Below, in pieces: positions 46,768-59,000 of a stretch of DNA of 64,000 nt (position 1 is its first letter; the number at the start of each line of letters is the position of its first letter). A model generated the notes under the pieces. It saw only the letters and a list, made by a program, of their open reading frames with translations, did not search any database and was not told the origin of the DNA. The stretch spans positions 30,460,260-30,524,259 of the forward strand of contig NC_034411.1 of the NCBI RefSeq assembly GCF_002078875.1, written 5' to 3'. This DNA comes from Numida meleagris (lineage: Eukaryota > Chordata > Aves > Galliformes > Numididae). A program made the translations under genes and the position numbers.

Positions 46768-46854
46768 TACATGGTCTAGAGGGCAGTATTGGCAGTAGGT
46801 GGACAGTTGGACTAGATGATCTTAGAGGTCTTTTCCAACTTTATAGTTCTATGA
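46768..46854 (+). mobile_element. CR1 LINE 3' end
   Basis: It runs ACATGGTCTAGAGGGCAGTA, TTGGCAGTAGGTGGACAGTT, GGACTAGATGATCTTAGAGG and TCTTTTCCAACTTTATAG, ending in a TTCTATG remnant. The first block is the end of the CR1 ORF2 and its stop region. The copy is strongly 5'-truncated. Confidence 0.93.
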
Positions 46855-47377
46855 GGCTACAGAACTACCCTTGGTAGAGGGCTGCAGAGGCCCTCCAAGG
46901 GCATGGCATTGGTACGTAGCAACTCTTCCTTCTGGCCCCTCTGAACACCTTCCCCCACCTGCCATTGGAGGAACAAAGCACCACAGAAGGAGAATGACCT
47001 GCTGAAGAAGAGGAACACAGTCTCTCCATACTGTTTGTATGGATATATTGTTGTGGAAACTTTTGTGGCATCTTGTGAGCCCAGCTGCCCAGCCAAAAAG
47101 GAGAGGAAGTGGTTAAAATGGATGTGAGCTCCTCTGTTCTGCTTTCATTCTAGTGTTGCAGTGGACTTACTTTAGCGATCAATAGGCATCTCTGCTCCAT
47201 TCTCACCACCACTTTCTCCCCAGATTCGCTGAACACATCGCCTCTCTATCTTGCCACCTCTACTCTATCTTTTCACTTCTCTCTAAAGCAAATCAGGTTC
47301 TTCCACATTTTATGGAGTTTCTCCACTAAGTTCAGCCATCAGTTTACAGAAACCTTTCTTGCAAGGGTCACTTCTTC
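46855..47377. other. Short unique interval between two CR1 fragments
   Basis: About 520 bp with no gene, repeat or strong motif recognised. The flanking CR1 copies are in opposite orientation, so an RNA crossing the interval could in principle form a duplex between them. Confidence 0.6.
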
Positions 47378-47690
47378 ATAGAATCACAGAATCCTTAAAG
47401 TAGGAAAGACCACTAAGATCATCTCGTCCAAGCACCAACTCATTCCTACCATATCCACTAACCACGTCCCTCAGTGCCACATCCACATGTTTCTTGAACG
47501 CATCTAGGGATGGTGTTCCACCATCTTGATGGGCAACCTGTTCCAATGCCTCACTGTTCCTGAGAAGAAAATTTTACTAATACCCACCCCGAACCTCTTC
47601 TAGCACAACTTAAATCCATTATGCAAGGAACAAACTCAGTGTGTCTACTGACAGGCCCCACAACCGTCTCTAAATAGCTGGTGACTGCAG
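47378..47690 (-). mobile_element. CR1 LINE 3' fragment, reverse orientation
   Basis: The plus strand starts TAGAATCACAGAATCCTTAA and continues GACCACTAAGATCATCTCGT, CCACGTCCCTCAGTGCCACA, TCTTGAACGCATCTAGGGAT, GGGCAACCTGTTCCAATGCC and CTGAGAAGAAAATTTTACTA. These are the reverse complement of the CR1 ORF2 end and 3' end in order. The distal part (after about 47640) is strongly diverged and its border is approximate. Confidence 0.92.
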
Positions 47691-50068
47691 TGTGCCAGTT
47701 CGCATTTTCACTCACTGCTTCCTCTAGCCCATTAGCCTCAGAGGAGATTTGTGGATGATGGGGTGACAAAACTGCTGCCCCTGAATGATGCACATTCCCA
47801 CACTCATGTTTGACCCATCAGTGATAACCACAGTGATAATTAGTGATAACCACCTCAGGAGTTTCCCAGCAGTCAGCTGGCATGACAGAATATGCTCCTT
47901 CAGCAGGACCCAAAGCTCATGTCACACTTGTCCTTTCCTCCCTCCCCATCTGTGAGACTTCCAGTCCTTCCAGTTGCACCTTCCTCCTTTCAAAGCTAGG
48001 TCACACCAAAGCCTCCTGCTCAGCTTTCACCAGTTGCTGCATCTCCCCATAGCCCTCCCAACCAGGACATCTGTTTTGTTGTGTCCTGCAGTATGTCATC
48101 AGTCATCTCCATTTTCCTGCATAACTGCAGACAGTGGGTTGTGAATTGGCTGGTTTGGGTTCACAAGCATCATAGAGATAGGCATCACCCCCCTGTGACA
48201 GTTTCCTGTGTTCCATCTGTTAGCTGCATCCACCTTTTTGGTTTCCTCTCGTTTTGTATTTCTGGACTTCATTTTCTACATCACCTTTTGCCACATCCCA
48301 TGCTCTGTCCCTGCCCTCAAACAAGCAGTTTCCATTGCACTTGTGCATGGATCTAGGGTCTTCCCACTGTGATGGCCCACAGTCTTGCTCTTCCCTGTTG
48401 GTAAAGGAGGAGCTTCCATCACAGAGGTGCTCAGATCCTCACCATTTTGAGGACCTGAGGTCTTGAAACCATCAGCACTTGAACCCACGTGTGGGGTCTC
48501 CTCGATTTTGGCATAATGTTTCATCATGCATCCCAGAGTCATGCACATACCTTGGCCAGTGAAAACAGCTATTTTATCATATTGTTAGTATTGTGGCTTT
48601 TTTATCATTTTGTTGGTATACCAGGCAGGGACAAAGGGCCACAACTGCTGGCCTATCTTACCAGTGCAGCTCATGGGTGATACCGCAGAACCGTTGCATT
48701 TGAGTGGGATCGGAGTGTCCCATTGTACAGCAGACAAAATTTCGGTTCTAACCTTAGCCAAATGTGGGCAATTTGGGTTTTGCCATTTTTTCTAGTGTTG
48801 GATATTGTATTGCAAAAGTGGAGGGGAGAGAAAGAGGCTGGAGTGGGCTGTTTGCCTCAGCACTGCCCTATGGCTTTCTGTCCTGCCACACCACCCAGCC
48901 CACCCACAGCTGGAGAGCCTCTGCTTCTGCCATCAAATTGCAGATGGAGAGCACTGATCTCAGTGCTGCCCTCTTTCCCATTGCCCTTTCTGAAACTAGA
49001 TCTGAGCAATGTCATTTCCAAGATGCACAGAGCTAGTGGTGGAAGAGGTGGCAGCTCCATTCCCACATCCCCAGTCCCGCTGTGGCTTTGAGGAGGGTGC
49101 ACACCAATGGGGTCCTTGCCCCTTGAGGTCTCAAATAAAAGAAGTAAAGAGGTGGAGGCTGTGCTGTCCCCACAGTGCCTGCAGACACTGGCTGTGCAGC
49201 TCAAGGTCACCCAGGGAGACTGGAGGAGATGAGGCAAGAGGACCCAGGCCACTGAGGTGCCAGGGCAGCACTGCTGCCACTCTGTGGGTGAAATATTTCC
49301 ACCATCTGTGCCTCCCTCCTAGAAACAAGGAGGTAACTCCTGCCCTTGCTGCCTGCCAGGCGCTGACTTTGCTCTGCTCTCCTTTCTCTTGGAGTCAGTG
49401 CAGGCAAGCGTGGCACCGAGGCCTTTCTGGACCACACACTGGTCTCCCGGGATACCTCAGCACTGCTCTGGGCAGAGGCTGTTTCCTTGGCTGTGCCCCT
49501 AAGAGAGGCCCAGGGCTGCTCTGCTGCAGGTGGGACTGCAGAGCCAGGACCTCTGGAGTGGCCTGGCTGGAGCCCACTTTTGCACCCAGCAAGGCTGGGC
49601 CATCAGGAGACGCATGGCCCCAGCACACAGCTGTTTTCTCAGTATGAACCTCAGCTCCTCAGCTGCAGTCACGGCCCTACAGTTCTGTAACAGTGCTCAA
49701 AATGCCTCCTTTTAGGAAAAAGAAAAAAGAAAAAGAGGCAGAGAGAAAGAATATCCCTCTTGTTTACTTCATTCTTCAGCAGGTAACCTTGTGATTCTGT
49801 GCTATTTTGGTGCTGACATTCCTGGGAGCTTACCGTAATGAGAAGCAAACACCACAAACGAAAATAACAGCGTGAACCGAAGTGCAAGTCCTGGATTCCC
49901 ACCTAGAAATTGACTCACCGAGGGCCATTGGCTTTAGGATTCAGGGTGACCGGTGAGGAATTAGCAGGCTGCTAGCAAGGAAAAGATGGACAAGTGGGCT
50001 CCAAATGGTCCAAAACAGTGATTTGCACGTGCTGTTCCCCTCAGTGTTGTCCCTCTTAGCTTGATACT
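47691..50068. other. Unique non-coding stretch, partly GC-rich
   Basis: No gene was recognised. Positions 48850-49690 are GC-rich with a 212-codon plus frame (49009-49647). That frame is rich in Cys, Trp and Pro and overlaps open frames on the other strand, as expected for chance frames. A purine-rich A/G tract lies at 49717-49750. Confidence 0.55.
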
Positions 50069-50280
50069 AAAAAAAGTTTTTGACAGAAAGGGCGGTGAGG
50101 CACTGGCACAGGTTGCCCAGAGAGGTGGTGGAAACCCTGTCCTTGAAGACTCTCAAGGTCAAGCTGGATGGGGCTCTGAGCACCTGATGCAGCTGTAGGT
50201 GTCCCTGTTTATCGCAGAGGAGTTGGACCAGATGGCCTTTAGGGTCTCTTCCAACTCAAACGATTCCATAATTCTGTGTT
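50069..50280 (+). mobile_element. CR1 LINE 3' fragment
   Basis: It runs GTGAGGCACTGGCACAGG, TTGCCCAGAGAGGTGGTGGA, ACTCTCAAGGTCAAGCTGGA, TGGGGCTCTGAGCACCTGAT, GCTGTAGGTGTCCCTGTT and GAGTTGGACCAGATGGCC, ending in CGATTCCATAATTCTGTG. The order and content are those of the CR1 ORF2 end followed by the 3' end, of the same subfamily type as the 18.6 and 40.4 kb copies. Confidence 0.93.
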
Positions 50281-53200
50281 TCTGTGGTAAGCCTGCTACA
50301 ATGCAAGGCTGCACGCTGTGCCCAAAAGCACAATCATGTCATGCAGTTTTTAAATCTCCCATACTTTGCATGATGTCACCTTTAGCCACAATGCAGCAAT
50401 CACTTCAGTTACGTGACTGGTGTTGCGTAGCGGCAGGGTGTGAAAATACCATGCAAACGCATGGATAAACAGCAGGCAAGTGAACATGTGACACAGGGAT
50501 ACAGCCCTCCGGTGGGCCCAGGAGGCCTTACGTCCCACCTGATCCACCAGCAGTTGTCACTCAGCCACCACCCGCCAACCCCCAGGCCCCCAACAGCATG
50601 TGCTAATAGGCATTGCCTGCTGTTCAGACCTATGGGGTAGTACACTTCAGTAGGGTCAGCTAGGTTAAAAACTGTCTGCAGCCTCTTAGCCAATCAGCCA
50701 GTACCAGGATGCTGATTTGGGAGAGGGAAGTCCCTGCATGGGGTTTTCTATTGTAAAAACAACCCATTTGATATTTCAAAACCCTGTCATGGTTTTAGGG
50801 AAAGGAAGGCACGTTTCTCCCCGGTGAAGCTCCATGACAGTGGACCAAGCACGAACCGGTGGCAGACTCTCTTCTTCTTGGCTGTCCTGGAAAATGCTGC
50901 ACAACATCCAGCCTCTCGCCCCACTGTGTCTCCCGCCATCCCGTTATATAATGCAACTCGAGCCGCCAAAGGACTCTGCCTGAATTCATCTGATTAAATT
51001 ATTAGCCTCATGTCCTGGCAAACATTTCTCCAGGCTGCCTCGCAAGCTAGATAAATCGAGCGCCAGGTTTCGGGTGTCGGAGCAACAGGAAAACATTGCC
51101 TGCTTTGGAGTGTTCGCTGCTGCACCGGAAGAGCTCTAAGCCCGTGGGAGCACGAGAGCTGCACGTCCCTGCCGCCTGTCACCACACCGCAGCCAGCTTG
51201 CTGCAATGTCACCTGTCCCCAGGGGCTGCAGGGCCCCAGGTTCTGCACGGGGTTGGAGGACCCAGTGCTCTGCAAGGGCTGCACTCCCCAGGGCATAATG
51301 GGAATATCTTGTGTTAGGAGCTGGCTCTTGGGCACTTGTTGCAGCTTTGGAAAATTAGGGCTGGGCAGACTGCGCAAAGATGACTTCAACCTCTGTGTGC
51401 CAGTGGGGATGGATCCATGTCTACAAGTTTTATCTGGTGCAAAATAACCTTTAAAAAGAAGCAGCATAGGCTAACATGATTGCTGCTGATCTGCGAGCGT
51501 GACAGTGCTGCAGTGTAGCTGGATATATCCTGAAGGCAGGAAGTCCATCTTCTGACTAAGAGATACCTGGAGGTTTGCCTGTGATGAGCTCCGTATTCAT
51601 TCCACTTACTGTAAGTGTACTGAATTGAGACAGATGTGTTGTTTTGTAAAGGATTTTCCAGCTCCCAAGCAACTCAGTGACTGAGAACACAAGATGATCA
51701 GTGTTGCAAGCATTGCTTATGCTCTACCCTGGTGCAGTGCCAGGATCCCACACAGATCAACCTGACCTAGCCAGAGAAATCATTGAGAAATAAGAGTGAG
51801 AGGGAGGGAGGGAGCAAGAAGAAATCCCCAAATCCCCAGAAACACAATGTTAAACCCTCCCACCTGATCTGTAAAGCAAAAGCCAGCCCAGACCAAATAT
51901 AAACCAAGGCTGCACAGCCAAAACAACCAGACTGTGGAAGGTCAGACAATCTCGAACGTTCATATCGCAGCGGGGCAGACGTGCCTGCGGCCAGCTCGCA
52001 GCATGGAGGAGGAATGCTTTCTCCCTGCACCATCTCACTGGGGATCCTCTCAGACTCTGGGCCGCTTGGAAGCCACAGGGATGGCTAGCCTGGAGGAAGC
52101 CCAATCGCTGGCAGCTACCATGCCTGTGCCTGGCAGCAGACAGCCCAGAGGCATCATGTGCTCTGCTCCTCCCTGCCCACACCTGGGTGCCATTGCAATC
52201 TGTGGGACTGGTGACAAGAGAAAGGGAAGGACCCCAGCAGACTTACACTCAAAGCAGGAGGACTGAAGCACTGGAGAACTTCGAAGTCAATGTTGAGTTT
52301 TTACTCACATAACATGCCTGATCCCTTTCAGGCTTAGTCAGATAATAGTAGGTCCTGCTGTAGCAAATGCCCCAGCACTGCCAAAAGTCTTTCTTGTATT
52401 CAAGTGTTGCTGTTTACTAGTTTTTTTTTCTCATAAATACTAGGGTAAAGTGTCACTTTTCCACACTGGCAGGAAGAAAGGTAAACATATTTCTAACAGA
52501 GAAGTTGAACAGTTCTTCCCAGGGTGGCTGGACTTTCAACATGTTCCGGCTTTGTAAAGATGGGAACATTTGTCATGGTATTGTCATAGGGTTTCTAACA
52601 CCTTCTGAAATGCCAATATGGGCAGTAAACTTGAGTTTAGCAGTCGCTGCTGGTTTCAGTGTCAGCTCAGACCTCAGTGGGAGAATCCTTCTGGAGATGT
52701 GGTCCCCCATTGATGCTACTCAATAAACTGCGGACATTCTCATCCCAAGTCTCTCAGGCAGCTGCTGATGCTTCTCCTATGGAAACTGTTAGACCAGCTA
52801 GTGACAGTCTTTCAAACGGCCTTCAGGCTGCAAGGAGTCTGCCTTTCCCTGACTCCACTTCTAGCAATCTTTTTGCTACATGAAGTATCTGTATATATTA
52901 AAGATAGCCTTGAAACCATGGCTGAGAGGCTGGGCCCCTGAGGCCATCATGTCCACATGTTCCGTCAGTTCTGTACTCCCCACCTGGGTGGGACTTTACA
53001 AGAACTGCAACAGCTGGAAATTGCTCTCTCTTCAGGCACAATTTTATCTTTCCTATGTTTTTGGATTCCGGTACCATCATGAAAGACTTCAGCTGCCTGC
53101 ACAAAAGGGAGGATGAAGGCTGGAGTTCATCATTTGAACTCCATTCTTTGCCAACCCGGTTGAATCTCTCAGATGTTCTTCACCAGATAATGCACATCCC

Positions 53201-53705
53201 TTTCATTTTGTGCAAAGATGTTTAGCCTATGGTGTTTAGTTATATGTTTTCCTTACCATGACAACACTGAAGGGAGTGTCCCTCATATAATGATAACCCC
53301 TGCATATCTTTTCAGAAACACTGAGGTTTTCCACCTTGGGTTCCTGTACAAACTCCTGCCCAGAGCTTGTGTACTTGCTCTGTACCACAGTAAAAACATG
53401 TGGGACCATTACAGCACAGCTGCATTTTAGAAAATCATCCCTCAGATCCAAGAGGAACAGCCTATGCTCTTCCTGTCTCGGCCAAAGACCAGATGGCCAC
53501 CCAAGAGAAACTTTTCAGAGAGGATACTACCTAGCTGTCCTACAGGCCCCTCACACAGAAGCCTCTCTCCTGCTGCCTCCCCAAATCCTTCTGTGTCCTG
53601 CATTCACACAAGCCTTGATTATGAAATTCCAGCCATGGATATTTGTGAAGGACTTTATCTCGAGACTTTGGTAAGCCTTTATCCACCAGCTGTTTGAATC
53701 CATCA
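50281..53705. other. Unique non-coding stretch with a CpG-containing block
   Basis: No gene was recognised. Positions 50800-51080 contain more CpG than the flanks, a TTATATAA stretch (near 50944) and a TTAAATTATTAG motif (near 50994), and no repeat. They could be a regulatory element. A 157-codon minus frame (50994-51467) and two 110-codon frames near 51850-52266 show no known domain. Confidence 0.55.
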
Positions 53706-54145
53706 CTATAGAATCACAGAATCATTAATGTTGGAAAGACCTCTAAGACCTCTAAGATCATCTCGTTCAACCACCAACCCATCCCCACCATGCGGATTGA
53801 CCATGTCCCTCAGTGCCACATGCACATGGCTCTTGAACACCTCCAAGGACGGTGACCCCACCACCTCCCTGGGCAGCCTGTGCCAGTGCCTCACCAGTCT
53901 TTCTGAGAAGAAATTTTTCCTAATACCCAACTTGAGCCTCCCCTGGCACAACTTGAGGACCTCTTGTCCTATTGCTGTTACCTGGGAGCAAAAGCTGATC
54001 CCCACCTCACTACAATCTCTTTTCAGGGAGTTGTAGAGAGCAATAAGGTCTCCGCTGGGCCTCCTCTTCTCCAGACTGAACAATCCCAGTTCCTTCAGCC
54101 ACTCCCTGTAGGACTTGTGCTCCAGACTCTTCACAGTAAAGCTCC
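53706..54145 (-). mobile_element. CR1 LINE fragment retaining the C-terminal end of the reverse-transcriptase frame
   Basis: On the minus strand, 142 codons are open (54134 to 53706) and match the C-terminal end of CR1 ORF2. The order is a FSLEKRR box, [55 protein letters not shown] and VALRDM. CR1 ORF2 is the endonuclease/reverse-transcriptase protein that copies the element; this piece lacks both catalytic domains. The 3' end (TAGAATCACAGAATCATTAA on the plus strand) is intact. A small tandem duplication (GACCTCTAA twice, near 53740) lies in the 3' region. This is the best-preserved CR1 frame in the window, which suggests a fairly young insertion. Confidence 0.95.
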
Positions 54146-55909
54146 TAAAGCAATGGAAAAAGTGCTGCTAACCTGCTGCTGATCTGCCTTGGAGACTGTG
54201 TTCAGATGGAGTGGAGGACTAAGGAGGTTTGTTCACATGGGGTGGTAGGCTGAGGCGCAGGAGGTTTCAAGCATGTTTCAGGATGTCAGCGTACCAAACA
54301 CCTGAAAGTGCACTGACAAATCTTCTGCCTGTGTTTGGGTGATCAGTTTGCAACTAAGTTAACTTGCATAATATTTCCCATTTCTCTAGTTGTGCAGGTG
54401 CTGAAATAAGGTGATGCTCAATAATCACTTCTTTTATTTAAAGGTGCAGTGGGTGAAAAGAATGGTTCTCTACCTCTAATGGCAGCTGATGAAAACTGAA
54501 GCCTCAAGGCAAACACCACTGCTGGACTGTGGAGGAGTTATAACTTGTTTTTTAAAGACAAGTTTGCTTGCTTTATAGTAAAACTCAGTGTAGATATTTC
54601 TGAGCAGCTTACAGCCAGTGAATTGAAATAATCTAACTCAAGAGTGGAAATGCAACATGACCTCAAATATACCCCGGGTGAGAATCCAAGCAGAAGCGAA
54701 TAGAAATATAAGCATTGATAAAAAGTTTCTTTAACCACATTTGTACACTTTTTAGCAGGTCGGGCCCTGCACTTGTTCTGGTACAATAACCATAATGCGA
54801 GAAAAGGAAAAATAGGTGTGCCACAGTACAGAGAAAGGGTGTGAGTAGCTGCACTCTACAAGGATCCGTACCTTAGCCAGCGGGAACTCTTCCAAAGGGA
54901 TGGCTTAACTCCATGCCATTACTTTATGCTTTGCAAATATTTGCCTTTGAAAATGACAGTATTTGTGGGTACTTGCAATTTTCTTTGACAGCTGCTACCA
55001 GTAGCTTTCCATAGCAAAACAAACTGGGGAAATGTAATTTCCTGAGGAAATTTCCATGAAAATGTTACAGGTAAAACCTGGCCAACTTAGCCAGGCTAAT
55101 TTAAAGAAATGTTACCTTTCACACCATAAAAATGGCTTGCTTCAGTGAAATTCTCTTCCTCCTAGGCAGTCTGACTTCCTTTTTCATGCTAAAATTATGG
55201 CAAGGGAAAAAAACAACAACAGAGAAAGGCTCTGTTTTATGAAAATGCCACCCCAAAATACAATTGCACTCATTCATCCCCCAAAGGGCAGCAGTGAGAA
55301 TGGGCTTCCTTCCCGCAACAACCACATGGAACTGAGGAGTGGGGAGGTAAACCCGTCAGGAAAAGAGTTCTGATATGCACTCTTTCCTTTATTTGAAAGG
55401 ATAAATAGAGCTGGGACACTGCTAGCTCTTGCCAACTGGAAAGTGCCAAGAACTTTTCAGGAGCTTTAAAACTGGCAACTATGACCAAAACATACAAAAT
55501 GACATTTGGAGATCATTAGAGTAATAGCAAGAAGAAAGACCATAATGAATGATGACCTAGCTAATGGGCTTAATGTACTGAACAAATACAAGAACAAATA
55601 GGCACAGAACAAAACCTGGTGTGTCTCTCACATATTGCAGCTGAAAAGCTTGGTTCTGGACTAATCCAAGTAATTACACTAAGGTCAGAGAGAAACAGCC
55701 TTTTTCAAGGTATTAAGCTGACAGGTCTGAAGATGAAAGATGGGCAGACAGGGCTGCGTTGCAACTATACATGACTCCAGGCGTCACAAGAGCATCACCC
55801 TGGGTTTTCAGATTTTGCACTGTAGTCCCCTCTCACCAGAGGATGGATTCTTTGGAAAAAACTGGGTGATTCACTCCCACACTGGAGCTGCTTCACCCCA
55901 CTGACAGCA
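54146..55909. other. Unique non-coding stretch
   Basis: No gene, known repeat or clear motif was recognised. Composition is AT-rich. The longest open frame is about 82 codons (minus, 54538-54786) with no domain. Confidence 0.6.
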
Positions 55910-56045
55910 AGGTCGGCTATAGTAGGTTGCTCAGGGCCATGTCCAGATGTGTTTTGAACATCTCCCATGATGAATGGAAACTCCATAATCTCTTTGATCT
56001 ACCTGTTTCCATCTCTCCCTCTTTGATGAATCCAACCCTTTTCAG
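55910..56045 (-). mobile_element. Old CR1 LINE fragment, reverse orientation
   Basis: The plus strand contains GTAGGTTGCTCAGGGCCATG, TCCAGATGTGTTTTGAACAT, CTCCCATGATGAATGGAAAC and CTGTTTCCATCTCTCCC. In order these resemble the reverse complement of the CR1 block that normally reads GG(A)ACAGG... through TTCAAGGCCAGGTTGGA... GGGCAACCTG. Divergence is high and the 3' terminal repeat is missing, so this is an old, internal remnant. Confidence 0.65.
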
Positions 56046-59000
56046 CCCCAGGCTTGCAAGCTTCATCACTGATAATCATTAAACTAAGGCTGCTCTGATG
56101 CCTGTGATACATCAAGAGAAGACCAAGGATCCAAATGCAAATCGGTGCCAAGTCCACATCTATATAAAGTGCAGCAAGAGCACAGATTACCCCCACAGCA
56201 CGGGGAGCCAAGCCCATGCATGCCCCGATGGGAGAAAGCCTGGCGCTTCCAAAGGTTTCACTGCCCCAAGGCCACCACAGCAGGAGCTGACGTAAGGCTG
56301 TAACCTTGGCAGGGTGGGAGAGGGGGAGAGCAGCGTTTCCACTTTGTGGAATAAATAATACCCAAGGCTTCCCTGATAAGAGGGGCTGTATCAATAGACA
56401 ACTTTATTCAGAAGGTTAATGAATTGATCTGATGATTCCTGAGATCATCTATTAGTGCGGTGCTTGCTCATGAAAGGGGGCTGCCCCCGAGCATACGCTG
56501 CACATCATTGAACCGACTGTGCAAAGAAAGACAGACACGCTCTGAGAGAAAAGGAGCCCAGAGCAAAGCCTGACACTGAACAGCTGGACAGCAGCACTCA
56601 TAATGGAAGGCACGTCGTGAAGGCTGTGTTATCCAAATAAATCAGCAGAGGAGATTTAGGGAGATGAGAGGGACATGTGGCGAAGATGTAAGAGCTACCA
56701 TCTTATTCTTTCCCAAAATAGGCCATAAATATTCCACGGGACCCTTTGTGACAGCAAAGCACTCTGAGCCTGATTTTTATCCAAAATGAAGCGTCTCAGA
56801 CACAATATGAGAGCAGTAGTCTGGAGGGGAAATGCCTGCAGTTGGACCCCTTGCTGCATCTCCCACCATGGTGGGGTTTTCCCACCCCACAGCCCCTGCA
56901 CCAAGGGGGAGCACCCCACAATGTGTGACTGATGGCCACCAGTGCTCACAAGCACCTGCCTTGCAAAATCCCCCATCCCACCTGGCACTAATTGGCATCC
57001 TCATTAGGAAGCTTATCAAAGAGAGCCAGGCAAGGTCATAATGGCTGAATTATCTCCTTGTTCCTGGAAGTGACCCTGCTGAGCCAAAGCTGAGGCAACG
57101 TGACAGGTCACTGTAGTGGAAGCCGGTGCTCTGGGACTATGGTCCCCTTCTTTGCTGCAAGTGTAATACAAGAAAGAGAGCAGACCTGCTCCTGTGTTAG
57201 AGTGCAAGGAAGCAGATAGCCTGTGGTTTAACAGGAATGGTTACATTGTGTTATTTACTGATATTATTGATAAGCACATGGGAGGTTATAACTATGGCTT
57301 GCCAGAACTGCATCAGGGTCAGAGAAGTTATCTAGCATATGTTCACATCTACCTTTTCTTTGGGCTAGGCATAGCTGGTCATGTGGATGTAGAAAAATGC
57401 ACTTTCAGTACACACCTGGGAAATCCAGGCTTCTTCAGGCTGCATGGTAGGTGCTTCAGTGTGGGCAGTCCTCATTTTTCAGCTGTTCTGACAGCCCATG
57501 TTTTGCTTTGGGAGCACGGATGATTGACATTAGAGCTTGACTGAATACAGCCTCATCTCTGTTCATGAGCACTTCATCTAAACCTGAATTCCTGTAATAT
57601 TTGCTCCTGTTTAGACTGCTTATATGTAGCTATAGTAGTAATTTGCACCAAAGTTGGAAGCTTCATCTCCCCTTTCAGCTACTGCAATCCATGCTGCTCT
57701 AGGACACCGGATCAGTCTGGGGCTGTGGGTTCATTCAGTCCTCCTCCCATGACTCTCAGACTGAAAGCCTCACTGCTTGGTGTGAAAGCCTCATTGTCCA
57801 GGTCATTTATAGAACAGAATGGGCATGGAGAATCCATCCGACGGTATTCTGCTCAACAGCAGCAGATCTGACAAAACCCTCAGCAGTGTCAGCTGGGGCT
57901 AGATAAAAGCACCTGGTAAGCTCATCAGCCATAGGGTTGTAAGGTCAAGGAGGAGATAATCCCTCTGAGCCTTGTCAATGGAACAAGCTTATTTCCAAGC
58001 TCTCCCATTCAGTGATGGGGTCAGAGCTCCACCAGCGCTGGTGAAGAAGAGTATTCCCACTTATCCTCACAGCACAGTGCTTCCTGATATTGGGTTTTGG
58101 CTCAGCCCATGTGATGCCCACCCAAAGGAGCTGTGTCCTGCTCTTGAGGAATTTATCATCTCCAATGATGAAGATCTCAAAAGAGAGTGTGCCACATGAA
58201 AGCAAGAATATCGCTAACTCCCATTGGAGTCACACAGAACAGCGTGTCCCACTACATCTTCCTGCCTTCAGGGCCAGCCTTCCTCAGAGGGCAGGTCTGA
58301 GATTTGCCAGCTTGTGAAATATAATCGGGACATTTCTGTGCTGTCCCCGTCATGCAGCCTTGAGTTCAGGGACGTCTTGAATTCTGTGCTTGATTTGCCC
58401 TTCTTTGATGTCTCATGGAGGGGGCGTTGATTAGAACAGTGAAAGTAATTGCAGCTGCCCTTTGGTTTAGAGTGTTATTCATCCCTCCAGCCAGTTTAAT
58501 GCATTGCTTCCGCAGTGCTTCCTCCTCCTCTGCAAAGTGCAGTGCTTCTGGTTGCAAATGTTTCATCTTTTAGCCAAACAGTAAAATAAAAACCTCAGGG
58601 TGGCATTGGCCAGCAGCTTCCTGAAGGGGCACAGCATTCCTTGCATGCCTGATCAAAAGAACTGAGGAGTACGCTATACTCAGAGATGTCTCTTGAGGGA
58701 TCTTATGTCACTGTGGTTGAGGAAAAAGGTAGAGATGGCACCAGGATCTCCTATTGCAGTTCAGGCGAACATGAGGAAAGAGGTGCTGCTCTTTCTGTAA
58801 ATTCTAATTTTTCCACCTAGTCTCAGGTCACCTGTATCTTCCTGGGTGTATTGACTGTGCGGTCAGTCAGGAGCCTTGGATTCTGCAGCAAAATCCTCCT
58901 CCAAAAGGCTATACATCATTTGCCCCCGTTACCTGCAATTCTGCAGGCATCCGATACTGCTTGTCCTGCTAAACCAGGCTGTGCTGTTCTGAGGGCCTCT

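Noticed and set aside
49009..49647. 212-codon plus-strand open frame
   Set aside because: It is rich in Cys, Trp, Pro and Arg with no domain and sits in a GC-rich block that is open in several frames at once.
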